The notes below the pieces were generated by a model. The model saw only the letters and a program-made list of their open reading frames with translations. It did not search any database and was not told where the DNA came from. The position numbers and the translations under genes are program-made. A stretch of DNA of 64,000 nucleotides, taken from NCBI GenBank assembly GCA_026393475.1, contig JAPLAA010000093.1, positions 1 through 64,000 on the forward strand. The letters run 5' to 3'. The number at the start of each line of letters is the position of its first letter. Position 1 is the first letter of the stretch. Source of the stretch: Actinomycetota bacterium (GTDB lineage Bacteria; Actinomycetota; Acidimicrobiia; Acidimicrobiales; Ilumatobacteraceae). This document shows, piece by piece, positions 15,158-22,371 of this stretch.

Positions 15158-15877
15158 ATGTTTGACGGAAAATTCCGTGCGTCGGTCGACCGGGCTGTGA
15201 AGCCCGTCGGAGCCGGCCTTCGCCGCACCGGGATGTCGCCTGACCATCTCACCGTGATGGGCCTGCTGGTCGCCGTCGGCGCAGCGGTCGCCATCGGTCT
15301 CGGTGAGCTCCGGCTCGGTCTCGTGCTCGTCATCCTCGCTGCGCTGCCCGACCTGTTCGACGGTGCGCTCGCCAAGGCATCGAACACCTCCAGTCAGCGT
15401 GGTGCGTTCTTCGACTCGGTCATCGACCGGGTCACCGACGCTCTGCTGTTCGGCGGTGTCGCCTGGTACTTCGCGTCGGAGGAGTCGCCGCACATGGCGA
15501 TGCTGCCGTTCGCGATCATGGCGCTCAGCTCGGTCATCTCGTATCAGCGCGCCAAGGCCGAGTCGTTGGGTCTCGACGCCAAGGGCGGCCTGATGGAGCG
15601 TGCCGAGCGGATCATCCTGTTCTGCCTCGGCCTGCTCATCCCGCCGCTGCTGATCCCGATCCTGTGGGTGATGCTGGTGCTCACCGGCATCACGGCGATC
15701 CAGCGGTTCGTGAAGGTGTGGAAGCAGGCCGACGTCGCGCCCGTCACCGCAGAGAAGATCGAGATGCGTCGCAGCCGTCGACAGAGCCGCAAGGTCGTGC
15801 GCACCGAGCGTCGCCGCACGCGCATCTCGCGTCTCAGCGGCCAGGCCCGTCGCGACACCGACCGTCAGTCGCGCTGA
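15158..15877 (+). CDS. pgsA: CDP-alcohol phosphatidyltransferase, phosphatidylinositol-phosphate synthase type
   Basis: A 239-residue polytopic membrane enzyme expected to join CDP-diacylglycerol to inositol-1-phosphate. The family motif D-x2-D-G-x2-A-R-x8-G-x3-D-x3-D is present as Asp65, Asp68, Gly69, Ala72, Gly82, Asp86 and Asp90, but the usual Arg after Ala is Lys73. The C-terminal 45 residues are very basic (RRSRRQSRK, RTERRRTR), longer than I expect for the family and probably cytoplasmic. Its place between the HIT gene and a PatA-like acyltransferase matches mycobacterial pgsA1, which supports PI rather than PG synthesis. Confidence 0.9.
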   Translation: MFDGKFRASVDRAVKPVGAGLRRTGMSPDHLTVMGLLVAVGAAVAIGLGELRLGLVLVILAALPDLFDGALAKASNTSSQRGAFFDSVIDRVTDALLFGGVAWYFASEESPHMAMLPFAIMALSSVISYQRAKAESLGLDAKGGLMERAERIILFCLGLLIPPLLIPILWVMLVLTGITAIQRFVKVWKQADVAPVTAEKIEMRRSRRQSRKVVRTERRRTRISRLSGQARRDTDRQSR

Positions 15878-15913
15878 CGGCGGTCGTGCGACCGAACGCG
15901 CGCTGACCCACCC

Positions 15914-16855
15914 ATGGCCGAACCCGTCGAACGGAACCGCTTCACCGACGCGGCAACCGTGAGCGGCTACCGACTCGGATCGCTCGCGGCGCGGTTGATG
16001 CCCGGCCCCCTCGCTGCGGCTGCTGCGTCGTCCATCGGGTTCAGCGCCAGCGTCGCCAATCCCGCGCGCCGTGAGATGTTCCAGCGACATCTGCGGCGGG
16101 TGAACCCGAACATGGGTCGAGCCGCGATGCGGGTGGCGACGCAGACCGCGTTCGACAGCTACGCCAAGTACTACGTGGAGAGCTTCCGGTTGCCGACGAT
16201 GTCGAAGCAGGCCGTCGAGCGCGGCTTCACCAAGGAGGGCTACAGGGAGCACATCGTGCCGGCCCTCGAACGGGGCAACGGGGTGATCCTCGCCCTGCCG
16301 CACCTCGGAGGCTGGGAGTGGGCAGGTCGGTGGATGACCGACCAGGGCCACAAGCTGACCGTCGTGGTCGAGCCGTTGGAGCCGCCCGAGCTGTTCGAGT
16401 GGTTCGCCGATCTCCGCAAGGACCTGGGCATGAACGTCGTGCCGCTCGGGCCGAAGGCCGGCAGCACCGTGCTCAAGGCGCTGCGCGACAACGAGGTGGT
16501 GTGCCTGCTGTGCGACCGCGATCTCGACCACACCGGTGTCGACGTCGAGTTCTTCGGCGAGCGCACCACGCTGCCCGCCGGACCGGCGACGCTGTCGTTG
16601 CGCACCGGCGCGCCGATCCTGCCGACCGGGGTGTACTTCACCGAGCGCTACAACGGCCATCACGCGATCGTGCGTCCACCGGTGCCGATCCACCGTCTGG
16701 GTGGCGGCCTACGCGACGACGTCGCCCGCGTCACCCAGCTGCTCGCCCACGAGCTCGAGTTCCTCATCCGCCGAGCCCCCGAGCAGTGGCACCTCTTCCA
16801 GCCGAACTGGCCGTCCGACCCCGGCTACGCCGAGAGCGTGAAGTCAGCGGACTGA
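15914..16855 (+). CDS. Phosphatidylinositol mannoside acyltransferase (PatA-like)
   Basis: A 313-residue LpxL/HtrB-type acyltransferase. The catalytic motif is ALPHLGGWEWAG (His130, Glu135), and the QWHLFQPNW ending is typical of the family. In mycobacteria the gene between pgsA and pimA (Rv2611c, PatA) acylates the mannose of PIM; the same upstream neighbour here supports that function. An AVAS-type N-terminal hydrophobic stretch (residues 28-47) probably docks it to the membrane. The next conserved gene, pimA, is displaced about 12.8 kb downstream to 29698. Confidence 0.87.
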   Translation: MAEPVERNRFTDAATVSGYRLGSLAARLMPGPLAAAAASSIGFSASVANPARREMFQRHLRRVNPNMGRAAMRVATQTAFDSYAKYYVESFRLPTMSKQAVERGFTKEGYREHIVPALERGNGVILALPHLGGWEWAGRWMTDQGHKLTVVVEPLEPPELFEWFADLRKDLGMNVVPLGPKAGSTVLKALRDNEVVCLLCDRDLDHTGVDVEFFGERTTLPAGPATLSLRTGAPILPTGVYFTERYNGHHAIVRPPVPIHRLGGGLRDDVARVTQLLAHELEFLIRRAPEQWHLFQPNWPSDPGYAESVKSAD

Positions 16856-16873
16856 CATCCCGTCGGATGTGTC

Positions 16874-16908
16874 GTGCGCTGCGGAGCGCCAGGCGCTCCA
16901 CAGCGCAC
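16874..16908. terminator. Long hairpin closing the pgsA-patA unit
   Basis: GTGCGCTG-c-GGAGCGCC pairs with GGCGCTCC-a-CAGCGCAC: 16 base pairs interrupted by one C/A mismatch, with a single formal loop base. It is the strongest stem in the window and separates the conserved lipid genes from the accessory block. Confidence 0.55.
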
Positions 16909-17009
16909 AACACGTCAGCCTCGCGGTGCGTGCGATGGTGACCGTCAGATCTCGACTGGCAAAGCAGCGCCGGATCGGGCGTCACGAGCGGGCGTCCGGT
17001 CGGACGAGT

Positions 17010-17027
17010 CGTCTAGTAGGGTAGACG
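17010..17027. promoter_or_regulatory. hicAB operator-like palindrome enclosing the -10 box
   Basis: CGTCTA-GTAGGG-TAGACG is a perfect inverted repeat that ends one base before the hicA ATG. The -10 box TAGGGT (17017-17022) lies inside it and 6 bases before the ATG, so a protein bound here would block a leaderless promoter. The HicB C-terminal helix-turn-helix is the natural candidate. Confidence 0.55.
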
Positions 17028-17028
17028 G

Positions 17029-17232
17029 ATGATGGGCAGAGATGTGCTCAAACTGATCGAGCGGGCAGGATGTGCTCCGCTTCGCCAGCGTGGTTCTCAC
17101 GTGATGGTCCGTTGCCCTGGTGGCTGCCAGACCGTGATCCCCGTCCACCGAGGGCAAGACATTCCGACCGGAACGCTCCGGTCGATCGAACGGGCCCTCG
17201 AACCCTGCCTCGGGAAAGGATGGCTTCGATGA
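17029..17232 (+). CDS. hicA: HicA-type mRNA interferase toxin
   Basis: A 67-residue HicA/YcfA-fold toxin with a double-stranded-RNA-binding-like fold that cleaves mRNA. It shows RDVLKLIERAG, the catalytic QRGSH (Gly22, Ser23, His24), VIPVHRGQDIPTGTLRSIERAL and a C-terminal GKGWLR. The catalytic His is intact, so the toxin should be active. Its stop overlaps the hicB start (ATGA), which fixes a 1:1 coupled toxin-antitoxin pair with the toxin first. The mRNA appears leaderless and self-regulated through the palindrome over the -10. Confidence 0.88.
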   Translation: MMGRDVLKLIERAGCAPLRQRGSHVMVRCPGGCQTVIPVHRGQDIPTGTLRSIERALEPCLGKGWLR

Positions 17233-17618
17233 CCTCATCCAAGACGTACACGGCGATCTACGACTACGACGCCGACGACCACACCTGGAACGTCCGCATC
17301 AAGGGCATCACCGGATGCCAGACCTACGGGCGAAGCCTCCGCCAAGCCCAGAGCAGAATCCGCGAAGCCCTCGCCCTCTGGCTCGACGTCGCACCCGCCG
17401 ACCTGTCGATACGCGACCAGTTCCCCGCCTCCCTCGCGTCGGTGGCCGAGGACGTGGTTCGTGCACGGGCCGCTGCGGAGCAAGCAGGAGTCAAAGCGCA
17501 GCAGCAAACGATCGAGGCCGTACGCGCGTTGACCGATCTCGGGCTCAGCCGACGAGACGCCGCAGAACTCCTCGGCCTGTCGCACCAAAGGGTTCACCAA
17601 CTCCTCGAAGCCAGCTGA
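17229..17618 (+). CDS. hicB: HicB-type antitoxin with C-terminal helix-turn-helix
   Basis: A 129-residue antitoxin. Residues 1-60 are the degenerate RNase-H-like HicB fold (YTAIYDYDADDHTWNVRIK, GCQTYGRSLRQAQSRIREAL) that covers HicA. The C-terminal segment ALTDLGLSRRDAAELLGLSHQRVHQLLEA is a helix-turn-helix for operator binding. ATG 17229 is chosen because it overlaps the hicA stop and has GGAAAGGA about 7 bases upstream; ATG 17220 would add three residues. The pair lies at the start of the accessory block, as mobile toxin-antitoxin modules often do. Confidence 0.87.
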   Translation: MTSSKTYTAIYDYDADDHTWNVRIKGITGCQTYGRSLRQAQSRIREALALWLDVAPADLSIRDQFPASLASVAEDVVRARAAAEQAGVKAQQQTIEAVRALTDLGLSRRDAAELLGLSHQRVHQLLEAS

Positions 17619-17630
17619 GAGCGCCGAGCT

Positions 17631-17652
17631 GCCGCGAGCCGCGGCCTTTGTT
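17631..17652 (+). terminator. Terminator after hicAB
   Basis: GCCGCG-AGC-CGCGGC followed by CTTTGTT is a 6-base-pair GC stem with a short T-rich tail, 12 bases after the hicB stop. Confidence 0.5.
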
Positions 17653-17658
17653 CCGCGG

Positions 17659-18036
17659 ATGGAAGACTTTCCCGTGATGAAGCAAGCTGAGGCGAGTGCG
17701 GCGGGGCGAGGCAATGCGACTGCAGTTGCCCGCGTGATCGTGTTCACGGCGGCAGCCACTGCCATCGGCGCTGCATGGGTCCTCGGGGTGAGTGACAAGG
17801 AGACTTGCAGCGAAGCCTTCGGCGTCATGCGCTTCGGCAGCAGGACGCTCGCCATCTGCAACTGGGTTGCGTGGTTCTTGGCCATCGTGGTCATCGCGAC
17901 GCTCGTGGTGCTTCTTGTATCGCTACGCGACATCAATCGCCACGGAACCTTGCGGCGTGTGCCGTTCTATTTGCTGCTCTTCGCTGCCGCTCTCGCCTGC
18001 TACGTCGTTCCGTCGATCTCCCTAGGGTTCAGGTAG
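17659..18036 (+). CDS. Hypothetical three-helix membrane protein
   Basis: A 125-residue protein with three predicted membrane segments (RVIVFTAAATAIGAAWVLGV, WVAWFLAIVVIATLVVLLV, VPFYLLLFAAALACYVV). Two Cys lie in the first external loop (ETCSEAF and AICNW) and could form a disulfide. The ATG at 17677 is an alternative start. Its codons are less GC-rich than its neighbours (more CTA, TTG, GTA and TCG-free stretches), which fits acquisition by transfer. No family is recognised. Confidence 0.55.
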   Translation: MEDFPVMKQAEASAAGRGNATAVARVIVFTAAATAIGAAWVLGVSDKETCSEAFGVMRFGSRTLAICNWVAWFLAIVVIATLVVLLVSLRDINRHGTLRRVPFYLLLFAAALACYVVPSISLGFR

Positions 18037-18214
18037 CGCTGATCCGCCTGTCTGTCGGCGGTGATTCCTTGCGTCACTCACGACGCCGGGGCAGTGTGGG
18101 CGCGGGCTCGAGGAACCGGCAGACGACTCTGCGTCTCGAACGTCAGCACCCGTACGACAGTCCTTCTGGGATCTCCCGCCGACGAAGACCGACTGGCGAG
18201 CGTGTCTCAAACGG

Positions 18215-19003
18215 GTGATCGTCGCCATCGTCTTCGTGGGTCTGGCAGTCAGGTTGTGGCCGATCATGCGCAACTTCAACGCGGAGGAGGCGGCTGTCGA
18301 GCGGTTCATCGCCGACGCTCCGTTCGACGCCGCCGCCGTACCTGAAGCGTGGCTCACCGTCACCCCAGATCGAGGTGGTCGAACGTTGGTGATCAGCTTC
18401 ATCGGTCGTCCCGAGCGCACGAGTGACGGTCGTTGCGTGACGACCTACATCGCACGTGCAGAGGAGAGCGAGAGCCAGGTTCGCGTGTCCATCATCGCGG
18501 TCACGTCCCCGGCCGAAGGCTTCACCTCGGTGCGGGAATGCGGTTCGGATGTCGAGACGCGAACCGCAGTGGCAACGCTGGACGCCCCGTTGGGCAGCCG
18601 CGACGTCATCAACGAAGCCACGGGCTTCGTCGAGCCGATCGCTACCGAGACAGAGGACTCGCGCCCCTCGGCGGTCGACCCGACCTCGACCGCCGGTGGT
18701 GCCGCCGCTGCCACGGATGAGCTCTGTGCATCGCTGGTGCCCGGTCAGTACGGGTTCTTCCAGTCGCTGCCCACCACCGTCGGCGAGATCCGTACGGTCG
18801 AGGGCGGACCAGCGCCGGGGAGCCGGCTCTGGCCGGACGCCCTGGCCGGCCATGCCGACGGTGACGCTGCTGCCTGGTGCCAGGGAAAGGACGCCGGCAA
18901 CGGCTACGTCTTCTACGTCGCGACGTTCGACGGAACGATGGAGCTCCTCGGCCGCGCCCACCTACTGGGTACGCCGAAGCCGGGCCCCCTCATCGTCGAG
19001 TGA
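18215..19003 (+). CDS. Hypothetical membrane-anchored extracellular protein
   Basis: A 262-residue protein with an N-terminal membrane segment (IVAIVFVGLAVRLW) and an extracellular remainder. It has two beta-rich parts separated by a Thr/Ser/Ala linker near residues 145-168 and five Cys. The GTG start is the only usable one, yet the frame stays open upstream to 18065 and reads SFWDLPPTKTDWRACLKR, a plausible cytoplasmic lead-in without any ATG, GTG or TTG. The N-terminus may thus be lost, or start on an unusual codon. No family is recognised. Confidence 0.5.
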   Translation: MIVAIVFVGLAVRLWPIMRNFNAEEAAVERFIADAPFDAAAVPEAWLTVTPDRGGRTLVISFIGRPERTSDGRCVTTYIARAEESESQVRVSIIAVTSPAEGFTSVRECGSDVETRTAVATLDAPLGSRDVINEATGFVEPIATETEDSRPSAVDPTSTAGGAAAATDELCASLVPGQYGFFQSLPTTVGEIRTVEGGPAPGSRLWPDALAGHADGDAAAWCQGKDAGNGYVFYVATFDGTMELLGRAHLLGTPKPGPLIVE

Positions 19004-19018
19004 CTCGCGCGAGGTGTA

Positions 19019-19705
19019 TCAGAAGCCGGTGGCGGGTCGGCCGTCGATGTTGCGGTAGCCGACGGTGGTGCGGGACTCGATCGAGTGCTCCCTGAGGAAC
19101 TGCTTGAGGCTGTACGGATCGCGAGGGTCCTGGCCGGCGGGCACCGGTGTCGAGAGGAACACCAGGGTGAAGATGTATGCCTCGCGGGTCTCTGCCGCGC
19201 ACGTCGCCGAATATGGGATGACTGCAGTCGCTCCGGCCGGCACGCTGCCCTGTGCGACGTCGGTGACGGTCGGGGCGATCCCGACGACTGCCCACTGGAC
19301 GTTCTCGCGGGCCGGGCCGCGCAACGGTGGCTCACCCTGCATCATCACGGCGATCTCCACGGTGCCGGCAGGGATCTCGGTCCAGCGCAGAGCGGGGGAG
19401 ACGTTCGCTCCTGCACACGTGTGGTCGTCGGCGATCTGGCGTGGGTCACCGAAGGCGACCTCGAAGCGCTCGTCGAGGATCGGTTCGATCGGTGGCAGCG
19501 TGCCCATCGGCATCTCGGTCGCAGCGGGCACGGTCGCCATCGACGATTCGGTCGACTCGGCGGTCGGCGCCTCGGAGGACCCGGGCTCGCTCGCGTCGAT
19601 CGTGGGGCGCGCGCAGGCGGCAAGGAGCAGGATCGACGCGGTGCCCGCGAGCACGCGACGTCGACGCAGGGTTGCCCGCCAACGCATACGGGCGACGGTA
19701 CCCAT
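19019..19705 (-). CDS. PEBP (YbhB/YbcL, Raf-kinase-inhibitor-like) lipoprotein
   Basis: A 228-residue secreted lipoprotein. The signal peptide ends in a lipobox (LLLAACARP), and a Ser/Thr/Glu linker leads to a phosphatidylethanolamine-binding-protein fold. Its ligand-site motifs are DDHTCAGANVSPALRW and NVQWAVVGI, slight variants of the usual HTCDG..SPPL.W and HW. Bacterial members have no settled function; binding of an anionic ligand or inhibition of a protease or kinase is possible. The start is uncertain: ATG 19705 has GGAGG only 2 bases away, ATG 19687 is better placed for a signal peptide. It converges on the preceding gene with a 15-base gap. Confidence 0.82.
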   Translation of the reverse strand: MGTVARMRWRATLRRRRVLAGTASILLLAACARPTIDASEPGSSEAPTAESTESSMATVPAATEMPMGTLPPIEPILDERFEVAFGDPRQIADDHTCAGANVSPALRWTEIPAGTVEIAVMMQGEPPLRGPARENVQWAVVGIAPTVTDVAQGSVPAGATAVIPYSATCAAETREAYIFTLVFLSTPVPAGQDPRDPYSLKQFLREHSIESRTTVGYRNIDGRPATGF

Positions 19706-19800
19706 CGCCTCCGGGGGCGACCATGGGCCGTTCGGCCCATCAGCGGGCGCGCCCCGGGCGCGACGCCGACTGCTGTCGGACGGTTCCCGTGGTCGGTCCG

Positions 19801-21213
19801 TCAGCCTGCCTTGCGGCGCTTCTTGGCCAAGTGGCTGTGGGCCAGCAGGTCGTCCATGCCCCGGGCGATGCCGTCGGCCAGCAGGTCGATGTCGGGCATC
19901 GAGTCCCAGTCGCCGGTCACGCCGAACGCGATGCGCCGGTTGTACGACAGGATCGCCACGCCGGTGCGCATGCCCTGCGACAGCGGCACGAACGGGGTGT
20001 ACTCGAGCATCTCGCGACCGCACGCGTACAGCGGCGTCTGCGGGCCGGGCACGTTCGTGGTCACCGTGTTGACGCTGCGTTGGGGCAGCCGACGCATCAC
20101 CGTCACCGCGGTCCGCAACCCGACCGACAGCAGCGCGGGCGGTGCGTAGTCGGCCAGCTCCAGGAGGCGCCGACCGGCGTCGGCCTGGTGCGACTCCTTG
20201 AGACCGGTCATCTGCGCCCGGATCGAGTGGAGACGGTCGATGGGGTCGTCGATGCCGACGGGTAGTTCGGCGATGATCGCCGACACCTGGTTGTTGAGCG
20301 AGTGGTCGCCCTTGGCTCGCACCGAGACCGGCACGAGCGACCGGACCACCACGCCGTCGAGTTGCTCGCCACGGGCGAGCAACAGGTCGCGGAACCCCGC
20401 GGTGATCGCCGCGAGGACGACGTCGTTCACCGTGCCGCCGTGAGCGGCGCGCACCTGCTTCACCTCGTCGATGGTGGTGTGGGCCGACGCCCATCGCCGG
20501 TGCGGACCGATCGTGCCCTCGATCGGCAGCAGCACGTTCGGCTTCAGCTGCGCACCCAGCGATCGGGCGCCCTGCACGAGCTCGCTCGCGTCGCCGAGGA
20601 GACGCTTGGGGGTGCGCGTCAACGAGCGGCCCCAGCGCATCACCTCTTCGGGGCTGGCGAGTGCGTCGGTGAACGCGTCGCGCACGAGCGACGCATCCGA
20701 CGGTTCCGGCGCCGGTCGCCAGTGGTCATCCACCGGAGCCGACCCCTCCGGGCTCGCATCGAGCACGACCGCCATCAGATCGGTGCCGGAGATGCCGTCG
20801 ACCATGCAGTGGTGCACCTTCGAGATCAGGGCCCACGTCCCGTCGGCGAGGCCCTCGACCATCCAGGTCTCCCACAACGGGCGATGCCGATCGAGCTCCT
20901 GCGACATCAACCGTCCCATGAGATTGCACAGGTCGTCGCGCGATCCGGGCGGCGGGAGCGCCGTGTGGCGGACGTGGTAGTCGAGCCGGAAGTGCGGGTC
21001 GTCGACCCACACCGGACGGCCGACGCCACCGGGCACGAAGCGCACCTTCTGCCGGTACCGCGGCACGAGCGGGAGCTTGCCCCGGAACAGCGCGACGAGA
21101 TCGGCGTAGGCAGGCGCCGGCCCCTCGAACACCGCGCACGAGGCGATGTGCATGTGGTTGATGCCGTCCTCGATGTGGAGGAACGTCGCATCCAGCGGGC
21201 TCATCCGTTCCAT
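19801..21213 (-). CDS. Wax ester synthase/diacylglycerol O-acyltransferase (WS/DGAT)
   Basis: A 470-residue acyltransferase that makes triacylglycerol or wax esters from acyl-CoA. It has the condensation-like active site KVHHCMVDGISG (HHxxxDG), the start MERMSPLDATFLHIE, the NVPGPQ block and the C-terminal SYNRRIAFGVTGD motif. The length is typical. A second in-frame ATG (MSPLDATF) overlaps the stop of a small upstream frame created by a tandem 15-base repeat. It is divergent from the HprK-like gene and suggests neutral-lipid storage, as in many actinobacteria. Confidence 0.92.
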   Translation of the reverse strand: MERMSPLDATFLHIEDGINHMHIASCAVFEGPAPAYADLVALFRGKLPLVPRYRQKVRFVPGGVGRPVWVDDPHFRLDYHVRHTALPPPGSRDDLCNLMGRLMSQELDRHRPLWETWMVEGLADGTWALISKVHHCMVDGISGTDLMAVVLDASPEGSAPVDDHWRPAPEPSDASLVRDAFTDALASPEEVMRWGRSLTRTPKRLLGDASELVQGARSLGAQLKPNVLLPIEGTIGPHRRWASAHTTIDEVKQVRAAHGGTVNDVVLAAITAGFRDLLLARGEQLDGVVVRSLVPVSVRAKGDHSLNNQVSAIIAELPVGIDDPIDRLHSIRAQMTGLKESHQADAGRRLLELADYAPPALLSVGLRTAVTVMRRLPQRSVNTVTTNVPGPQTPLYACGREMLEYTPFVPLSQGMRTGVAILSYNRRIAFGVTGDWDSMPDIDLLADGIARGMDDLLAHSHLAKKRRKAG

Positions 21214-21214
21214 G

Positions 21215-21244
21215 TCAGCTCCATACCGTTCAGCTCCATACCGT
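21215..21244. repeat. Tandem 15-base repeat at the WS/DGAT start
   Basis: TCAGCTCCATACCGT occurs twice head to tail on the plus strand. Read on the minus strand each copy gives ACGGTATGGAGCTGA, which carries an ATG and a GGAG. The proximal copy supplies GGAG 5 bases before the WS/DGAT ATG, and together the two copies create a 12-codon frame ending at the second WS/DGAT ATG. Confidence 0.75.
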
Positions 21245-21364
21245 CACCGATCCCCGGTCCGTCCTGGTCGATGCCGGACCCTCGTCCTCGCCATGGTCGC
21301 GCCCGTCGTCCCGGGCCGGGAGAGCACAAGGTCACTCGCCGGGGCACGAAATCCGCAGGTCATC

Positions 21365-21370
21365 TACAGT
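21365..21370 (+). promoter_or_regulatory. -10 element of the HprK-like cluster (TACAGT), leaderless
   Basis: TACAGT ends 8 bases before ATG 21379, with no Shine-Dalgarno sequence. This is the only promoter-like signal seen before the seven-gene run. Confidence 0.45.
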
Positions 21371-21378
21371 CACGCCGC

Positions 21379-22371
21379 ATGGCACCAGCGTCGAGGCGGA
21401 CGTTCCGGCCGATGGGCACCAGCCTCGTCGTCGATCTCGTGCCCTCGGCCGCGCCCGAGGTGGCTGCCGACGCTGCGCTCACCGCTGCCGTCGAGCTGAT
21501 CGCCGGCACGCTCGGCGCCTACCCCGACCACCTCGACGTCGGCGGAGAACTCCACGTCACAATGTGCCGGCACGACGACACGGCGGCCGATCCGGGCTGG
21601 CCCGACGTGGCCGCCGAGCACCTCGCCGACGGCATCGTCGTGCGGTGTGGCTCGTCGACGGCGACGGTCGACCATGCCTCGTCGACGGCAGTGCTCGACC
21701 TGGCCGACTCGTTCCTGGGTATCGCCGATGCCGTCCGGCTGTTCGCCGAGGCAGCGTTCACCTCGGTGCACGTCGCGGCCCGGCGCCTCCACGCCGTCCA
21801 CAGCGCGCTCGTCGTCCACGACGGCGTGGGCTTGCTGCTGCGGGGCCCATCCGGGGCCGGGAAGAGCACGATCACCTACGCATGCCTCCGGCGGGGCATG
21901 TCGATGGCGAGCGACGACTGGGTGTACGCACCCGCCGGCCGCCCCGTCGACGAGGTCGCGGGCTACCCGTGGCGGATGATGCTCACCGCTCCCGCCGCCG
22001 CCAGGTTCCCCGAGCTGGCCGACATCGAGCTGGTGCCGCACACGTCGGCAGAGGGTTGGAAGCTGCCGGTCGTGCCGCCCGTCGAACGCCGCCACGTCAC
22101 GCACACGATCGACGCGGTCGTGCTCCTCGACCCGGACCCCGACCTGCAGCTGCGACGCGCCGGCGGCGCAGAGGCGCGCCAACGGTTCTGGGACGCATCC
22201 CTCCCCGTCGAACGCGACCGTCTCGACGTCGAATGGGTCGACGACCTGCTCGCCCGGCCCACGTACGTCCTGCAGCGCGGCGCATCGCCCGACGACGCGG
22301 CCGCAGCCATCGCCCAGCTCGCCCACGAGCTCGCCCGTTCCACGGCGACCACCGCAACCGAGGTGCCATGA
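21379..22371 (+). CDS. HPr-kinase-like P-loop protein
   Basis: A 330-residue protein. The second half matches the HprK/P C-terminal kinase fold: Walker A GPSGAGKST (Lys162, Ser163) directly followed by the SDDW motif (MSMASDDWVYA) typical of these kinases, then a lid region. The first 150 residues are a beta-rich domain without a clear match. True HprK acts on HPr, but homologues in biosynthetic clusters phosphorylate peptides or small substrates, and no PTS genes are in view. It starts a tight operon whose next gene overlaps its stop (ATGA). ATG 21379 is favoured by the -10 box; the Arg-rich open frame further upstream looks non-coding. Confidence 0.8.
   Translation: MAPASRRTFRPMGTSLVVDLVPSAAPEVAADAALTAAVELIAGTLGAYPDHLDVGGELHVTMCRHDDTAADPGWPDVAAEHLADGIVVRCGSSTATVDHASSTAVLDLADSFLGIADAVRLFAEAAFTSVHVAARRLHAVHSALVVHDGVGLLLRGPSGAGKSTITYACLRRGMSMASDDWVYAPAGRPVDEVAGYPWRMMLTAPAAARFPELADIELVPHTSAEGWKLPVVPPVERRHVTHTIDAVVLLDPDPDLQLRRAGGAEARQRFWDASLPVERDRLDVEWVDDLLARPTYVLQRGASPDDAAAAIAQLAHELARSTATTATEVP

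Noticed and set aside
21273-21378. Longer N-terminus of the HprK-like protein starting at ATG 21273
   Set aside because: The added 35 residues are Arg/Pro/Gly-rich and non-coding in character, there is no ribosome-binding site, and the -10 box at 21365 would lie inside the gene.
21213-21378. RiPP precursor peptide next to the radical SAM cluster
   Set aside because: No short ORF with a ribosome-binding site and a leader/core-like layout was found in this gap or between the cluster genes.
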